Source: Scenedesmus sp. ARA3
Taxonomy: Eukaryota; Chlorophyta; Chlorophyceae; Sphaeropleales; Scenedesmaceae
Assembly: GCA_004335835.1 (NCBI GenBank)
Contig: RWJK01001982.1
Coordinates: forward strand, 40,782 to 104,781
Length of the DNA: 64,000 nucleotides
Direction: 5' to 3'
Part shown: piece after piece, positions 1 through 11,401 of the stretch
Numbering within the stretch: position 1 is the first letter of the stretch
Layout of the letters: the number at the start of each line of letters is the position of its first letter
Program-made: the position numbers and the translations under genes
Notes under the pieces: model-generated
Databases searched by the model: none
Told to the model about the DNA's origin: nothing
What the model saw: the letters and a program-made list of their open reading frames with translations, nothing else

Positions 1-109
1 CGGGCCCTGCCCAGCTGCCATGGCCCTTCCCAGCCCCTTGAGATTCCGCTTCCGTTTGCGTCCCACTCTGCCATAAGCTGCTGTGTGTGCTGCCACCGCT
101 GCGGCCAGG

Positions 110-490
110 CGCTGGAGCCCGGGTCCTGCCCAGCCAGCGTGGCCATTTACCTCACCCTTTGCTCTTGTTGACGGGTGTTCGCTCTGCCATGCTCTGCTGT
201 GCTGCCGCCACTGCCGCCAGGCGCTGCAGCCTGACCCTTGCTTCATGGCCATGCACGTCACCCTATGCGCTTGTTGACAGCTGTTCACTCTGCCGCACTG
301 CGCCGGCCATTCCTTCAGGCGCTGGAGCCCGGGCCCTGCCCAGCCAGCCTGGCCCTGCCCAGCCCCTGGAGCTTCCTTCTTTTCCTCATGGCCATGCATG
401 TCACACTTTACTCTTGTCTTCTCCTCTGCCGCACTGTGCCGTCTACCCTTGCAGGCGCTGGAGCCCGGGCCCTGCCCAGCCAGCCTAGTT
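110..490 (+). repeat. Tandem array of exon-edge copies (4 units)
   Basis: The unit CAG followed by GCGCTGGAGCCCGGGCCC recurs with its exon part starting near 109, 221, 319 and 455, at spacings of about 100-136 bp. Each copy carries an AG acceptor preceded by a pyrimidine-rich stretch. Only the last copy runs into the long open exon at 455-787; the second copy has diverged most. This looks like repeated local duplication of an intron 3' end plus an exon 5' end. Confidence 0.75.
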
Positions 491-1905
491 GTCGCCAGCC
501 CCTGGAGCTTTCGCGCCGCCACGCAGCAGCTGCTGGCCACACTCCTCACCCTGCGCCTGCCAGGCTGCAGCCAGCAGCAGCAGCAGGGGCAGCAGTGTGG
601 ACTCATCCCAGGTGGTGTGGAGGACCTGCTGTGGTGGGCGCAGGCAGGGGCTGACAGCTGGCTGTTGGATCATTTGGTGGGCGTGCTGCTGGAGCTGAGC
701 AGCATGTGTGAGCAGGAGGAGGCGGCGGGCGGCGCGGCAGCGGCAGCAGCAGCGGGCGGCGGCTTGGTGATGGAGGTGATACGGCAGGTGAGGCTTCTGG
801 TACGGCACAGCTGTTTACGGCAGCCATCGCCATCGCTTTCCAGACCAATGTGCATAGCAGCTGCTTCTGCTGCTCATGAGCTGCCAGAAGGCGTGATCAC
901 ACAGTAGCACCTAACAGCATCACTAAGCCATCACCGTCACCCGACCATCACCATCATGATGATGAGGATGATCATCATCATCATCACCATCACACAGCAC
1001 GCACCCTCTCTGGATCTGCCCTGCATGCCACCACCCCTCCCTGCAGGTGCCCACGCCGCAGCTGCATGGCCTGCTGCGCTGGATGTTTGTGCGGCTGGTG
1101 TGCATCATGGGCGGCAGCGCCGGCAGCCGCGAGTGGACCACACTACCCCCACCTGCTGCTGCCGTGCTGGCCTACAAGTATGGCAGCGTGCTGCTGGAGG
1201 TGCTGGAGGGTGTGCGGGGTGCTGCTGCAGCGCTGGCGGCGGCGTTTGGTGCGGAGGTGCAGGCCATCTTGAGTGTGCCGCAGGTGAGCTGATAAGTAAA
1301 CAGTAATGGCCTGCAGGCTGAGATTGTTGCGGGCTGTTCAGATGGATGAGGTGCAACTGCAGCCAAATGGAGGTGCAGGCCATCTTGAGCGTGCCGCAGG
1401 TGGGCTTTCATTTATTTCATCACCTGGCCTTCAGGCATGGCTCCATGCAGGCTGGCAGTAACAAGGAGCTGTACATGTGTCAGGTTCAGTCCAAGAGAGA
1501 AGCATTGCACTCTTAGGAGTGCAGGCTAGTCCGCCTTTGGCAGCAGAAGCTGATGAACAAGATCAGTTGTGCAACCTCAGCCTTGGTTGCATGAGTGTCT
1601 CAGCCAAGTGCTATGCCCAGTGCCTTCTCCTCCAGCAACTGCATTTAGCAGCTGTTCTCACTCGCCACTGCTGCTGTGGCTGCCCTGTGCATGCACATGT
1701 GTAGGTGCGTGACCAGATGGCTGCTGCAGTGGGCCGTGCCGGCAGTTGCATGCTGGGCCGCAGCAGCCTGCTGCTGCTGGAGGAGGTGCTGGCTGCTGTG
1801 GGCGCTGCTGTGCCATTGGAGCGGCAGCAGCAGCAGGGCGAGGATGGCGGGCTGACGGTGGCGGCGCTGGGCCATGCCAGCAGCGCCATGAAGGTGCAGA
1901 ATTGA
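455..1905 (+). CDS. Unknown helical protein, 3' exons (probably 5'-partial)
   Basis: Three exons agree in phase (all phase 0): 455-787, 1047-1283 and 1705-1905. Acceptors are TTGCAG, CTGCAG and GTAG; donors are CAG|GTGAGG and CAG|GTGAGC. The conceptual protein is rich in Leu, Ala and Val with likely amphipathic helices (for example LLDHLVGVLLELSSM and VLAYKYGSVLLEVLEGV), and has short Gln and Ala runs. I do not recognise a family; an armadillo/HEAT-like helical repeat is possible but unproven. No start codon is convincing, so 5' exons may lie before the window or among the repeated exon copies at 110-455. The end at TGA 1903-1905 may instead be a donor (AAG|GTGCAG) leading to further exons. 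The end of exon 2 is duplicated at 1369-1400. Confidence 0.5.
1253..1402 (+). repeat. Duplicated exon 3' edge (2 copies, 116 bp apart)
   Basis: GGAGGTGCAGGCCATCTTGA and the following GTGCCGCAG|GT donor occur at 1253-1285 and again at 1369-1401 with one mismatch. The second copy lies in the intron. Confidence 0.8.
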
Positions 1906-2410
1906 GCAGCCGCACTGAGCGCTGAGGCGCTGAGTTTGTTGCGTGTAACAAGCACCGGCTGTTGCACTGGCACGGTGGCTGCATTTTGCACTTTGAGCAC
2001 GTCCTCGCGCTCGGTATAAAGAAAGTTGCCGATTGCATTCTTGATGCTTGGTGTGCAACAGTGCACTGCCCTAGGTGGAGCTGGCACCCTTCCCTGATTG
2101 AGTGCGCCCCTAGTCAGATAGAACTTCTGTCGTAACAAGGCAGGGCAAGCATGTCACTTTTTAGACGTCTGTGCCAAAGCCAGACCAACATGTAACCTAA
2201 CCTGACAACTGCCAGTGACTAGCAGCATCACCACAGATGAGCCGATCCTGCGTGCGCCACAGTAGAATGCAGTGTGGCAGCAGCATTGAACAAGACACAG
2301 CCTCAGAGGAGGACTACTTCTGTCATTCCGGTAATGATTACAAACATGCCTGGCCCCGGGCTCAGCTAAGGCCCCACTGCAGAAGGTAGGCCCGCAGTAA
2401 CACGATGCTA
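1906..2410. other. Intergenic, convergent 3' ends
   Basis: This stretch lies between the 3' end of the first gene (+) and the 3' end of the methyltransferase gene (-). I see no supported gene or RNA in it. Confidence 0.4.
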
Positions 2411-2671
2411 TTATGCTCTCAATACTGCTGCTGTGAACAGCAGGCCCTGTCCCATCAGCTGCTTGCTGCAGGCATGGAAGCCAGCAGCCACTGCACCACC
2501 ACAGCCGCCACTGCTGCCGCCGCCACCAGTTGCTACCATCCTGCTAGCTGGTGCAGCTCCAGCAGAACCTCCTGCTGCTGCTGCTGCTGCTGCTGTTGTG
2601 GTGGCTGCCGTTGCTGTGCTGGCTGCTGCTGCTGCTTCTGCTACTGTGCTGGCTGGCTCAGCTCCAACACG

Positions 2672-2702
<31 letters not shown>

Positions 2703-3128
2703 GTGGGCAGGCCCACCAGCAGGTCGTTCTTTGCCATGCTGTCAGCGCCCAGCACCTTGAACAGGCCCACAGCGTAGCCGGCCTCTGCTGCTGCTGCACA
2801 GCGGTCCAGCTCAACAAACCTGAGCAGCGGCAGCGAAAGCGGAAACACCAGCAAAGCGTCTTTTTGTTGCCACAGACATGCGCCAGAGTGCGAATTCAGG
2901 TGTGCTGATGTGTGCATTGTGCAGCATGCAGGCAGCGAAGGTAGATTGCAAGAGCCATGCAACAGGACTGTGTAAGGTTGACTGCTGAGCACTTTGCTGT
3001 GGTGCTAACAGGCTGGTGTCTCACCGTTTGCAGCTGTCCGCCACTGCTGCGCGCTGGGCCAGCGCCTCACCCAGCAGCGCCTGATCAGCTGGCGCATGTG
3101 CAATGTCGGCAACCTGCAGCAGCGGCAG

Positions 3129-3211
<83 letters not shown>

Positions 3212-3641
3212 CCAGCAGCAGCATGAGGAGACGCAGATAAAGGTATCCTTACTTACACAGGCAGCATTCACACATGAAACTGCTTCAAAGCTGTGTCCCC
3301 AGTTGCTGCTGTTTGAACACCAACTGCCTGTATGTAGCTGCATACCAATGCAGCTGTCACTCACCCGCGCCATGACCCGGAACTGCTTCTCAGGTTGGGG
3401 CAGCTGCCGTCGCAGCCAGGCGGAGCGTGGATGCTGCAGCGGCGGCAGTGCACCTGCTGCTGCTGCTGCTGTTGCGCCTTCATGCTGCACTTCCAGCTGC
3501 TGTAGCTGCTGCTCTGTTTGCTGCTGGTCAGCTTGAGAAGCACTTGCCTGCTGCTGCTGCTGTTGTCGCTGCTGCTGCCCCTCATGTTCTTGCTGCTGCC
3601 ATTGCTGCTGCTGCTGCTCCTCACGGTGTTGCTGCTCAAGA

Positions 3642-3698
<57 letters not shown>

Positions 3699-4358
3699 GC
3701 CTGCTGCTGCTCGCGTGCTCTGCGTGCTGGCGGCTTGTCACCAGGCTGAGAGGGTGTCCAGCTGATGGCGCTGCTGCTGTGGAAGGAGCTGCCGCCAGCC
3801 ATGGAGAACTTCAGCTTGCCTGGCGGCAGCAGCAGCAGCAGCAAGGTGATTGCAGCAGCAGCATAGAGTAGAATGTCACCATTTCAGCTCCAGCATCGAC
3901 CTAGTATGTATGGGTGTGCAGCTGTAGTTTCCATGGTACAATGTGCGCTGCAAACCACCCAGTCGGCGTGCAAGCAGTTAAGCGGGGGAGCATGCCAAAC
4001 GTGCATGACTACGTTACTGACCAAGGCACACAGCCCACTAGCCATGCCTTCTCACCTACGCAACAAGGGCTCACAACAAACGCCGCGCCCCTGTGCACTG
4101 CCATCTGCAGCACATGGTCAGTTGCGTTGCCGCACGCATGCAGCGCCAGAGCCACATCAAACGGCTGCGTGTACTGCTCAATCATGCCCGCAAACACCGC
4201 AACATTGGACAGCCCTGCTGCTGCTGCCCGCTGCTGCAGCAGCTGCAGTGCTGCTGGCTTCATGTCGACTCCAGTGAAGTGGCAGCAGGGGAACAGGGCC
4301 GCAAGGGGCAGCAGCAGGTTGCCGGTGCCACACCCAAAATCCACAATGTGCAGCCTGC

Positions 4359-4402
<44 letters not shown>

Positions 4403-4481
4403 GCCTGTGGTAGCACTTCTAGCTCACTATCATCTGCTTGCTGCAGTGCCCTGCAGCTATTTGAAGTGGGATTGCTGCTGC

Positions 4482-4512
<31 letters not shown>

Positions 4513-5142
4513 AATGATGGGCTGCAGCACAGCAAAGAAGCTTTCCACCTGCAGCAAGCAGCAAGCAGCATGCGCCAGTTACAGCGAAAACTGCAGGGCC
4601 TGCGGCACAACCGCCCATGCACGCTACAGATATGCAGCAGCTGCTGTGCCATGCCATCAACAAGCCCCCCGGGCTCTTCATGCTGATGCTGACACGTTGG
4701 CTGCTGCTGCAAACATTGCTGTAGCTGGACTCCACAGAAGCATCACAGAAGTCCTGCAGCAGCACCCGCTTGCTCAACTGGCCCCAGCACTCACCTGCTG
4801 CCGCTTCCGAAGCACCCTTGCGTTGACCTTGTCCAAATCAAATCTGAGCAGCTTCTTGGCGCGCTTTTTGTCGGACTTGGCTGTGCTAAGGCCCATGGCA
4901 GTGCTGCCACTGTCTACTGCTGCTGGCACTGCAGTCCAATTCAAGCCGCGGCTGCCCGAAGCGGAAGCATTGCAGGTATCAATCCAACCTTGTACAGAAG
5001 GTGTGACCTGTATGTTCGAGTCCAGCTGCTGGTTGATGCGCTGCAGGACGCCTTCTATTTGGTCGACCAGGGATGGCTGCACTTTCGGGCAGGCTGGTTC
5101 AGCAGACGATGCTGTCTGGCTGAACTTGATGACTCTTGGCAT
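2411..5142 (-). CDS. GSTCD-like SAM-dependent methyltransferase (Methyltransf_32 type)
   Basis: Six exons: 5142-4795, 4753-4583, 4548-4056, 3819-3365, 3113-3025 and 2819-2411, about 654 aa; phases agree. The start ATG is 5142-5140. The core has an AdoMet-binding loop VDFGCGTGNLLLPLAALFP followed by an acidic Gly-Val-Asp strand, then LALHACGNATDHVL and the motif SPCCVG, which a splice joins to KLKFSM. The tail has PRSAWLR and the conserved C-terminal VELDR...EAGY...KNDLLVG block. LHACG-ATD, PCC-GK and KND-VG are the arrangement I know from GSTCD and its plant/algal relatives, whose substrate is uncertain. Long poly-Gln and poly-Ala inserts interrupt the domain (3400-3720, 4345-4400, 2540-2710). 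Exon 2 is the weakest part: it requires a 34-nt intron (4582-4549), and another reading frame through 4712-4583 is also open. Large (CTG)n runs in the sense strand sit just before the acceptors of exons 4 and 5. Confidence 0.8.
3116..3222 (+). repeat. (CAG)n microsatellite, over 30 units
   Basis: A nearly pure CAG run lies directly upstream (in gene orientation) of the acceptor of exon 5 of the minus-strand methyltransferase gene. In the transcript it reads CUG repeats ending in CUGCAG and the splice, so it is in the position of the polypyrimidine tract. Confidence 0.9.
3640..3702 (+). repeat. (CTG)n microsatellite inside a coding exon
   Basis: In the minus-strand methyltransferase gene this run is read as CAG and gives a poly-Gln tract within exon 4, between the PCC motif exon start and the PRSAWLR segment. 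It is an insertion relative to a compact methyltransferase fold. Confidence 0.85.
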
Positions 5143-5772
5143 AATGACGTTGTTGTGAAGTTCGGCTTATTTTAGGCGCGCGATGATCATCAGCCATTAA
5201 CTGCAGTGATGATCACAGCTCAAACACGACCAGAAGAAGCTGGGTGTCCCTTGCCGGCTGAAACAAAGCATATCAGAACTGTTCCACATATAGCATGTTT
5301 GTATGCCTGATTGCCTGCCGGAATGCGTCAGCCTTGCTTGGCGAACTCAACTCAAAACCCCAGATACGGTCTGACACAATATGCTTCACTGCCCAATGCC
5401 ATGCCCACCAGCAACGGTTCATACCCTGCCTGAACTCGAAACAATACAAAAATGTGAAGCAATTGAGGCGTCAAAACATGCAACAGTGTGAGCATCTTGT
5501 CACAGTCTGCAGCTGCAGGGCAGCAGCAGGTAGCTTTGTGTGCTCAAAACCCGCTTCACGGCGGCATTTGGCAGGTGTTCAGGTCGTTCACCATGAAACT
5601 AGCCTTTCCAATTCATCTTTTTTGGCTCAAGGATACCTGTTTGCAAGTAGCAGCTGCAACATGTGCCGTCCTGCAATGCTGACGTGGCGCATGTTATTGA
5701 TGGCGGGCTGTTCCGCCTGTTGAGTTCCGCCCGACGAGGTAGCCACACCCCGCGGAGCTGCCGTACCTCTTC

Positions 5773-5935
5773 ATACTTACCTGAACGGGGTGTGGGGGTG
5801 ATCACGTAGGCCCCCCGCCCATTCGCGACTGCTCGCATTGCACTAAGCCTGCGGCGCGGATGGGAAGGCACTACGGTGTTTTCCACGTTTGAATATTTGG
5901 CAGGCTGAGGTACCTACTAGTTAGGCCTCGGCTCC
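5773..5935 (+). ncRNA. U1: U1 spliceosomal snRNA
   Basis: The 5' end ATACTTACCTG is the invariant U1 sequence that pairs with 5' splice sites. Stem-loop I has a GGGGG/CCCCC stem around GATCACGTAGG, one change from the U1-70K loop consensus GATCACGAAGG. Stem-loop II carries ATTGCACTA, the U1A-type loop. Stem-loop III is a clean 9-bp hairpin, GGAAGGCAC (5863-5871), TACG, GTGTTTTCC (5876-5884). An Sm-like site AATATTTGG (5892-5900) follows, then a terminal stem GCTGAGG (5904-5910) with CCTCGGC (5926-5932). Order and total length of about 163 nt match U1. It should be nuclear, Sm-bound and act in 5' splice-site recognition, fitting the GTGAG/GTGCG donors used here. Antisense open frames over it are shadows. 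The 3' end is uncertain by a few bases. Confidence 0.92.
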
Positions 5936-6093
5936 TATACCAATGAATCGTTTGTCGTGAATCAACTGTTCTTGTGAGCAGAGACAGCATGCAGGTTGTA
6001 CTGTCAGCATGCTTGTTGTGCAACCACACCCTGCTGCCTTGCTCCTGTCTCTGACGCAGTCACATTCACCACCAGGTCCACACTCTGCACACA

Positions 6094-6470
6094 TCAGCCT
6101 GCGTGCCTGTTCTCTTCTTCCTCGGCTTGCCAGAAGAGCACATGGATGATGGCAGCAGCTTCATTGTCTGTCAGCTGCCATCACTTTTGGCGGGGGGTTG
6201 CTGATGATTTACGCATTGTCTCTGACAGCCAATCAATGAGTGCAAGCCATGCAATCACAGGCACACTACTTTTCATTATGAACCGCAAGAGGTCCAATGT
6301 GCTGGACGCAGCTGCCAGCACTGCTGGGCAGTTGGACCTGCAAGCAGCCGCGGTGCACGCTGCATGGCTTGCACGCTCCGGCCAATGATCTGCTACCACG
6401 TTTAGACCAGGAAGTTTCACTTACCTTGTCGCAAAGGCAATGTATATGAAGCAAGTTGCTGCCAGCAGAT
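6094..6470 (-). CDS. Weak three-exon candidate gene, function unknown
   Basis: Three minus-strand segments join in phase with consensus splice sites: 6470-6425 (donor AAG|GTAAGT), 6389-6213 (acceptor GTAGCAG, donor TGC|GTAAAT) and 6167-6094 ending in TGA. The peptide includes LDLLRFIMKSSVPVIAWLAL, a hydrophobic helix-like stretch, and an acidic tail FWQAEEEENRH. I see no start codon or recognisable family. It may be the 3' end of a longer minus-strand gene or a gene remnant. The surrounding 5.94-7.41 kb otherwise shows nothing I can support. Confidence 0.3.
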
Positions 6471-7415
6471 CTGCAGTAAGGCAGACCCTGATGCAGTGCT
6501 GCAACGCTGCGCAGGCATGCCTCACCTACAGCTCACTGCATCTCAGCCAAAACAGGACGGGCACGTGGTCACACAGCTGTCCTTCGCTGCAGTTCGCTTG
6601 GGCAACCTGTGACAAGGCGTGAGGCTGAGTATGCCACCCATAACTGTTTGCAAGCAGACTCACATGCTGAAGATCGTGTTGAACATCGTGACTGCCGCAG
6701 CGGTGCTCGCGTTCATCCAGATAAAGACGTTTCTTGTGTTATCAAAACTTGAAACTGATGAACGAGCAGAGCGAACTCCCGCTCATGCTCGTGCTCATCA
6801 TGTCACTGTCACGCAGCCAAACTTCTGCTGCATGCTCAGCTGGTTGGTAGCACCACATAGTCGACAAACGATTTCAGCCACGTGTTTCGCCTTACAAGTA
6901 TCTCATCACCGAATCTAGACTTTGCCCTGTAGTGTTCCGGCACCCGGGCCATTCCCGTTAGCTTCATACACTTGTAACAAGTGACTTGTTCACAGCTGCC
7001 GCTCCAGCTGTCACATCACTCATCACTATCTGGATAACACCATCTACCCAAGAGTACGCACAGAGGTGAGTCTAACGGTTTCGGAGGTCGCTGTAGAGCA
7101 GCAGCTGGTGAAAAAGGGCAGCAGCAGCAGCACACCGTGCCTAGGGCTAGCTCGATGCTGATGTACAGAGCAAGAACAAGAGTCTCTGAGCCGTAGTAAG
7201 ATGCAGCAGCAAGCAGCAACCTTCAAGATCTTGTGCGTCGCGTAGTCAGCGGCATGATGCCTTGCAGGCAGCCTGCAGATGATCTGACATAAGCACTCAC
7301 AGTTCAGCCACGCCTAAAATGATGGTGGCAGCCTCGCACAATGCACCAGCCCTGAATAACGCATGTAATTTCTTGTTACAGACGATCGGCCAACAAGACA
7401 CCCTAAGGAAGTCCC

Positions 7416-8107
7416 ATGAGGAGCAGCAAACGTCTACCTGCCGGCCTGCTGTGCCTGTGCCTGCTGCTGCTGTTGGTGCAGCAGCAGAGCTACACTGCAG
7501 CTGCTGCTGCTGTGGAATCCTTCAGCCATGTCAAACCAGCACAGCAAGCTGAGTGTTCCTCACCCCCGGGGGCTGGCACCACCAGGGCATGCGGCACTGG
7601 CTGCTACGTGTGCAATGAGATCAGCAAAGACACCCCGAAGGAAGACAGGCCATGCATCTGCTGCAAGCCAGGATATGCACTCAACGACACAAGCGATGTA
7701 GCAACATGCGACGCATGCGACGTCGGCACGTATGCTCCCAGCCTGGGGAGCATCAAGTGCACAGCCTGCATGCGCGGCACGACAACAACAGGGAAGGGTG
7801 CACGCGGCTGCACTGGTGCGTGGCTCTGGTTGTGGCCTGCTTGTAGGGGCAAACCCTACTCGCAGCCTGCAACATCAGCTGCATATGCATCAGCAATGGT
7901 GATGACATGATCAATTGGCTGTGCTCAGTGCATTGACCTTGAGGTATCTATCTGTCCGCTATGCCAAAGTAATGCCGCAGGAAGGCTGCATGCATGCATT
8001 GCCACACTGCAACAAACTGCATAAAGCCATGCCGCACGACTCCTAGTGCATTCAAACCAATAGACATTCGCGTACCACACCTCAGCCATAACCTCCACTG
8101 GCTGCTC

Positions 8108-8187
<80 letters not shown>

Positions 8188-11010
8188 CGCTGCTGCTGCT
8201 GCTGCTGCCATCAGCCTGCCCACGCGGCACTGAGCTTTTCAACATCACCCAGGGAAACCTAGTGGCTCCATCCTGCAGGCCCTGCGCCGCAGACACCTTC
8301 CAGCCATCTGTGGTGCTGCTGTCTGACAACCCTGAGTGCCTGCCCTGCGCTGAGGGGTTTAGGACGGCTGGCGCTAGCACGCCTGGCAACAGGAGCCGCT
8401 GCGCACGTGAGTTGTCGGCATTTCGCGGCGTGAAGAAAGACAAGATGGTTGCTGCTATATAACAGATAATTCAACCTGCTGCAGCCAATCCGGTTGATAA
8501 CACTGGCAGTTGCACTGTTTGCTTGCCAGAATCCAGCCATCACGTGTGATGCCTGCACCACACATGTGCTGCATGCATCATTGGTACGTTTGGACTACCA
8601 GTAAGTCAGAACCAGGCAGTCGGCGGCTTCTACTCGTTTGTTTGCTTGGCAGCATACACAACGACTCGCATGCACTTTAGATGATGCGTCCCTTCACAGC
8701 TACGCAACGAAGAGGCGTTACATGCCAGCCAGCCCCCTGCAATATGGCTTTTTATTATGTCCTACCTGTGCCACCACTGCAGGCTGCAAGCCTGGCCGTG
8801 CCGGGGCAAAGTGCCTGCAGTGTGGCGAGAACAGCTGGGCTGCTGGCTGGGCCGCCAGCAACAACAAGAACCTGCAATGCAGGACATGCACAGAAGGCAC
8901 AGAGGCACCCGCAGGCTCTACCAGCAAGGCCGCGTGCCAGGCAGGTGCGTTGGTGTGTGGCCTGTACGGAGCGTGCGCTGCGTTGCAGCACGCGCTGCTG
9001 CAGGTTGTGTTACGATACGTTTTGTTACCTGCTGTAATGTATCAAAGGTTGCGCGGCTGCGATGAGGCAAGCAATGCTCATCATTGCTGCCTTAAAATAA
9101 TGTTTTGTTTGTGTCAACAGTTCTTGCAGCTTGCGCGTTACAGTAATGACAGCCTGGCATTCACCAGGTGCATGCAGCTGCAAGTGCGTAAGGGGCAGGC
9201 TGAGCAGCTGCTCTGTTGCTGCTGCTACTTGCTGCGTTCCTGCTGTTGCTGTTGCCAGTGACCTCTTCAAGCCCAACCCCTGACTCAAGCCCTGACCCCA
9301 GCCCAAGCCCGACACCCTCGTGAGCTGGCAGCCTCGTTTGTTTCATCAGCACAGCATACTTGGAGCCGCTGTTTACGTGCACACCTGCAAAACAGCATGC
9401 ACATATTTGACGTTGAAGCCGGCCGAGCAGCACACAAACTTGGCGTGCTGCAGTTGAACTGCATCGTATCATGGGCTTCTTGCACGTTGCTGCAAAGCAG
9501 CATCATTCAAGCAACCAATGCTGCTGCTGCTGCTGCTGCTGCTTGCGCCTCCTGCAGGCCCTCTCCCTCTTCCTCGCCCTCTGTGAAGCCATCACCCTCA
9601 CCCTCACCTGCACCACCAGCAACACAAAGCCCCAGCCCCAGCCCAAGCCTTAACCCGGACCCTAGCCCAAGCCCCAGCCCACAACCCAGCCCCAGCCCCA
9701 GCCCCAGTCCTGACAATGGTGCGTGCATGGTGGTGTTGTGCGTGCAGTGGACATCCAGACCAAGAATGTTCAAATTATTTTCATCAATTTTGAACTGTTG
9801 CATTTTGCCTGCCATCATCGTGGCTTTGCTTGGCCACTGTGAAGTGCTACAACCATTCATTACAAAGTTGTTTGAAGTTACTACCAGTAGTACTGGCGAC
9901 GGGCCGCATGCGTGTTTCAGCTTGTGCGCCGGCTCTGCCTGCAGACTACACGGTTGTGGAGCTGACTGTTTGCGCATGTTCAGTTGTAGTGTTGCTGCCG
10001 TTGCCTTGTTACTCTGCAGGAAACCGGCACAAGCCGTTCATCCACCTCACAGTGTCATCACTCGCTGAAGCTTGCCCATCCACTTACCAGGAAGATGCCC
10101 CAACTGCGTGTCTGATTCACACTGTCGTATCTTGCTGAAACTGCCTGCCTGCTTTATAGGAGACCGCCCCTAACCCTGCATCCACCTCAGCGTGTCCACA
10201 CTGTCTGCCCGAGGAGTCCTGGCAGGCGACAACGTGGCACAGTGGCCAAACATCGGAAGCGCAGCAGACAAAGTACCACAGGCGACAGCAGGCGACACTG
10301 GCATTCCTGTTCTGCGCAAGACGGCATGCGGAGCGCCCTGGGTGTCGCTGGGTGCTAGCGATGGCATTGACAACGCCGGCTCTATCAGCCTTGGCTCAGT
10401 TGACTGGCATGGCGCGAGTGCAGCCAACCCAGGTTTTGCGTTTGTTGGGTATGTCAAGTTCCGTGGGCCTCATCGGCGGTGGGAGCGCCTTTTCGACTTC
10501 AATGAACAGACCGGGCAGCCATACAGCAAACACGTCTTGGCCTTCATGCGCACAAGCAGCACAGAGCGGATGTACCCAAGCAACTACGGCTGGCAGTGGA
10601 ATGCATACACTCAGGCTGGCGTGAACCTCGAAGGCCTGAATGGCACCTGGCACATCATTGCGCTGTCTACCAATGCCACAGCATTAACAAGCTACACCAG
10701 CGCAGTCAACACCTACAACAAGCAGTATGGGGGCTGGCTGACCACGCCTATCCCCACCAGCCCTGCTGACTACAAAACCCCATACAGCTACATCGGAAAA
10801 GCCACTTGGGGTGACGCTGAGCTGGCAAACATTGATTTGAGGGAAATGAAGTGGTGGAATGAGGCGCTCACAACAGCTCAGCTGCAGGCAGAGATTGCTG
10901 CACTGAAGGCAGCTTACCCAGGGCCGTGTTACGGCTACGATTGTGGGCCGCATGGAGGCTGCTTTGAAGACCCTGCTAACGGCTGCGCTGCTGCGTGCGC
11001 CTGCAGCCAG
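7416..11010 (+). CDS. Secreted cell-surface protein: Cys-rich GCC2/GCC3-like modules, Ser-Pro stalk, LamG-like domain, EGF-like tail
   Basis: ATG 7416 opens a signal peptide (MRSSKRLPAGLLCLC plus a Leu-rich core). Exons: 7416-7815, 8215-8406, 8783-8944, 9259-9319, 9558-9718 and about 10191-11010. The first five agree in phase; the link from 9718 to the last exon is unresolved and may involve another exon. The first three exons encode spaced CxxC motifs such as CDACDVGTYAPSLGSIKCTAC and CLPCAEGFRTAG, typical of ephrin-receptor-like GCC2/GCC3 modules. Exons 4-5 are Ser-Pro dipeptide repeats like the hydroxyproline-rich stalks of algal wall glycoproteins. The last exon has a concanavalin/laminin-G-like beta domain (FAFVGYVKFRG, WERLFDFNEQTG, GTWHIIALSTNA, LREMKWWNEALT) and then six Cys in an EGF-like tail (CYGYDCGPHGGCFEDPANGC). 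Probably extracellular, in the wall or matrix; ligand unknown. A decayed copy of the EGF exon lies at 11159-11240. Confidence 0.75.
8111..8214 (+). repeat. (CTG)n tract before a 3' splice site
   Basis: About 30 CTG units, interrupted by CTCCCG, end in CTGCCATCAG, the acceptor of exon 2 of the surface-protein gene. It shows the same arrangement of a CTG run as 3' splice-site tract seen in several other genes of the window. Confidence 0.85.
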
Positions 11011-11245
11011 GTGAGCGCAGCATGCTGATTCGAAGGAGTGATCTGGTGGTTTTGGATAAAAGCGGGTGCTTTGCTACCTAAGCAGTTTTGTGTGAGTGTA
11101 CGTTGGGTGAGCGTGCTTGCTGTGAGACATTGGCTTCATGTCATATGGCACACCTGCAGCTGACAGTGGGCCGCCGCATGGCAGCTGCTTTGAAGATCCG
11201 GCTAACGGCTGCGCAGCCGCATTTGCCTGCAGTGAGCTGAGCGCA
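10940..11245 (+). repeat. Duplicated EGF-like exon segment
   Basis: The segment GGGCCGCATGGAGGCTGCTT with the following GAAGACCCTGCTAACGGCTG at 10946 is repeated at 11168 with a few changes. The upstream intron acceptor CTGCAG is also present before the second copy. In the second copy the EGF-like frame is open but out of phase with the upstream exon, so it is probably a relic, or an alternative ending. Confidence 0.75.
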
Positions 11246-11366
11246 GCTGTTGTTTGAAACGATGGTCTGTTGGTCTGAGGTGCGGGCTCGGCTACCTACA
11301 GCTGGGCATGGTGTCCTTCGGTCAAGCGTGCTTGCTGTGACACATCAGATCAAGTCATATGATACA

Positions 11367-11401
<35 letters not shown>

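Noticed and set aside
3005..3844. Long poly-Gln/poly-Cys open frame on the minus strand
   Set aside because: Triplet repeats keep all frames open. Only the part 3819-3365 is in phase with the methyltransferase; the rest crosses an intron made of CTG repeats.
5599..5886. Minus-strand 95-codon open frame
   Set aside because: It lacks an ATG start and lies over the U1 snRNA gene on the other strand.
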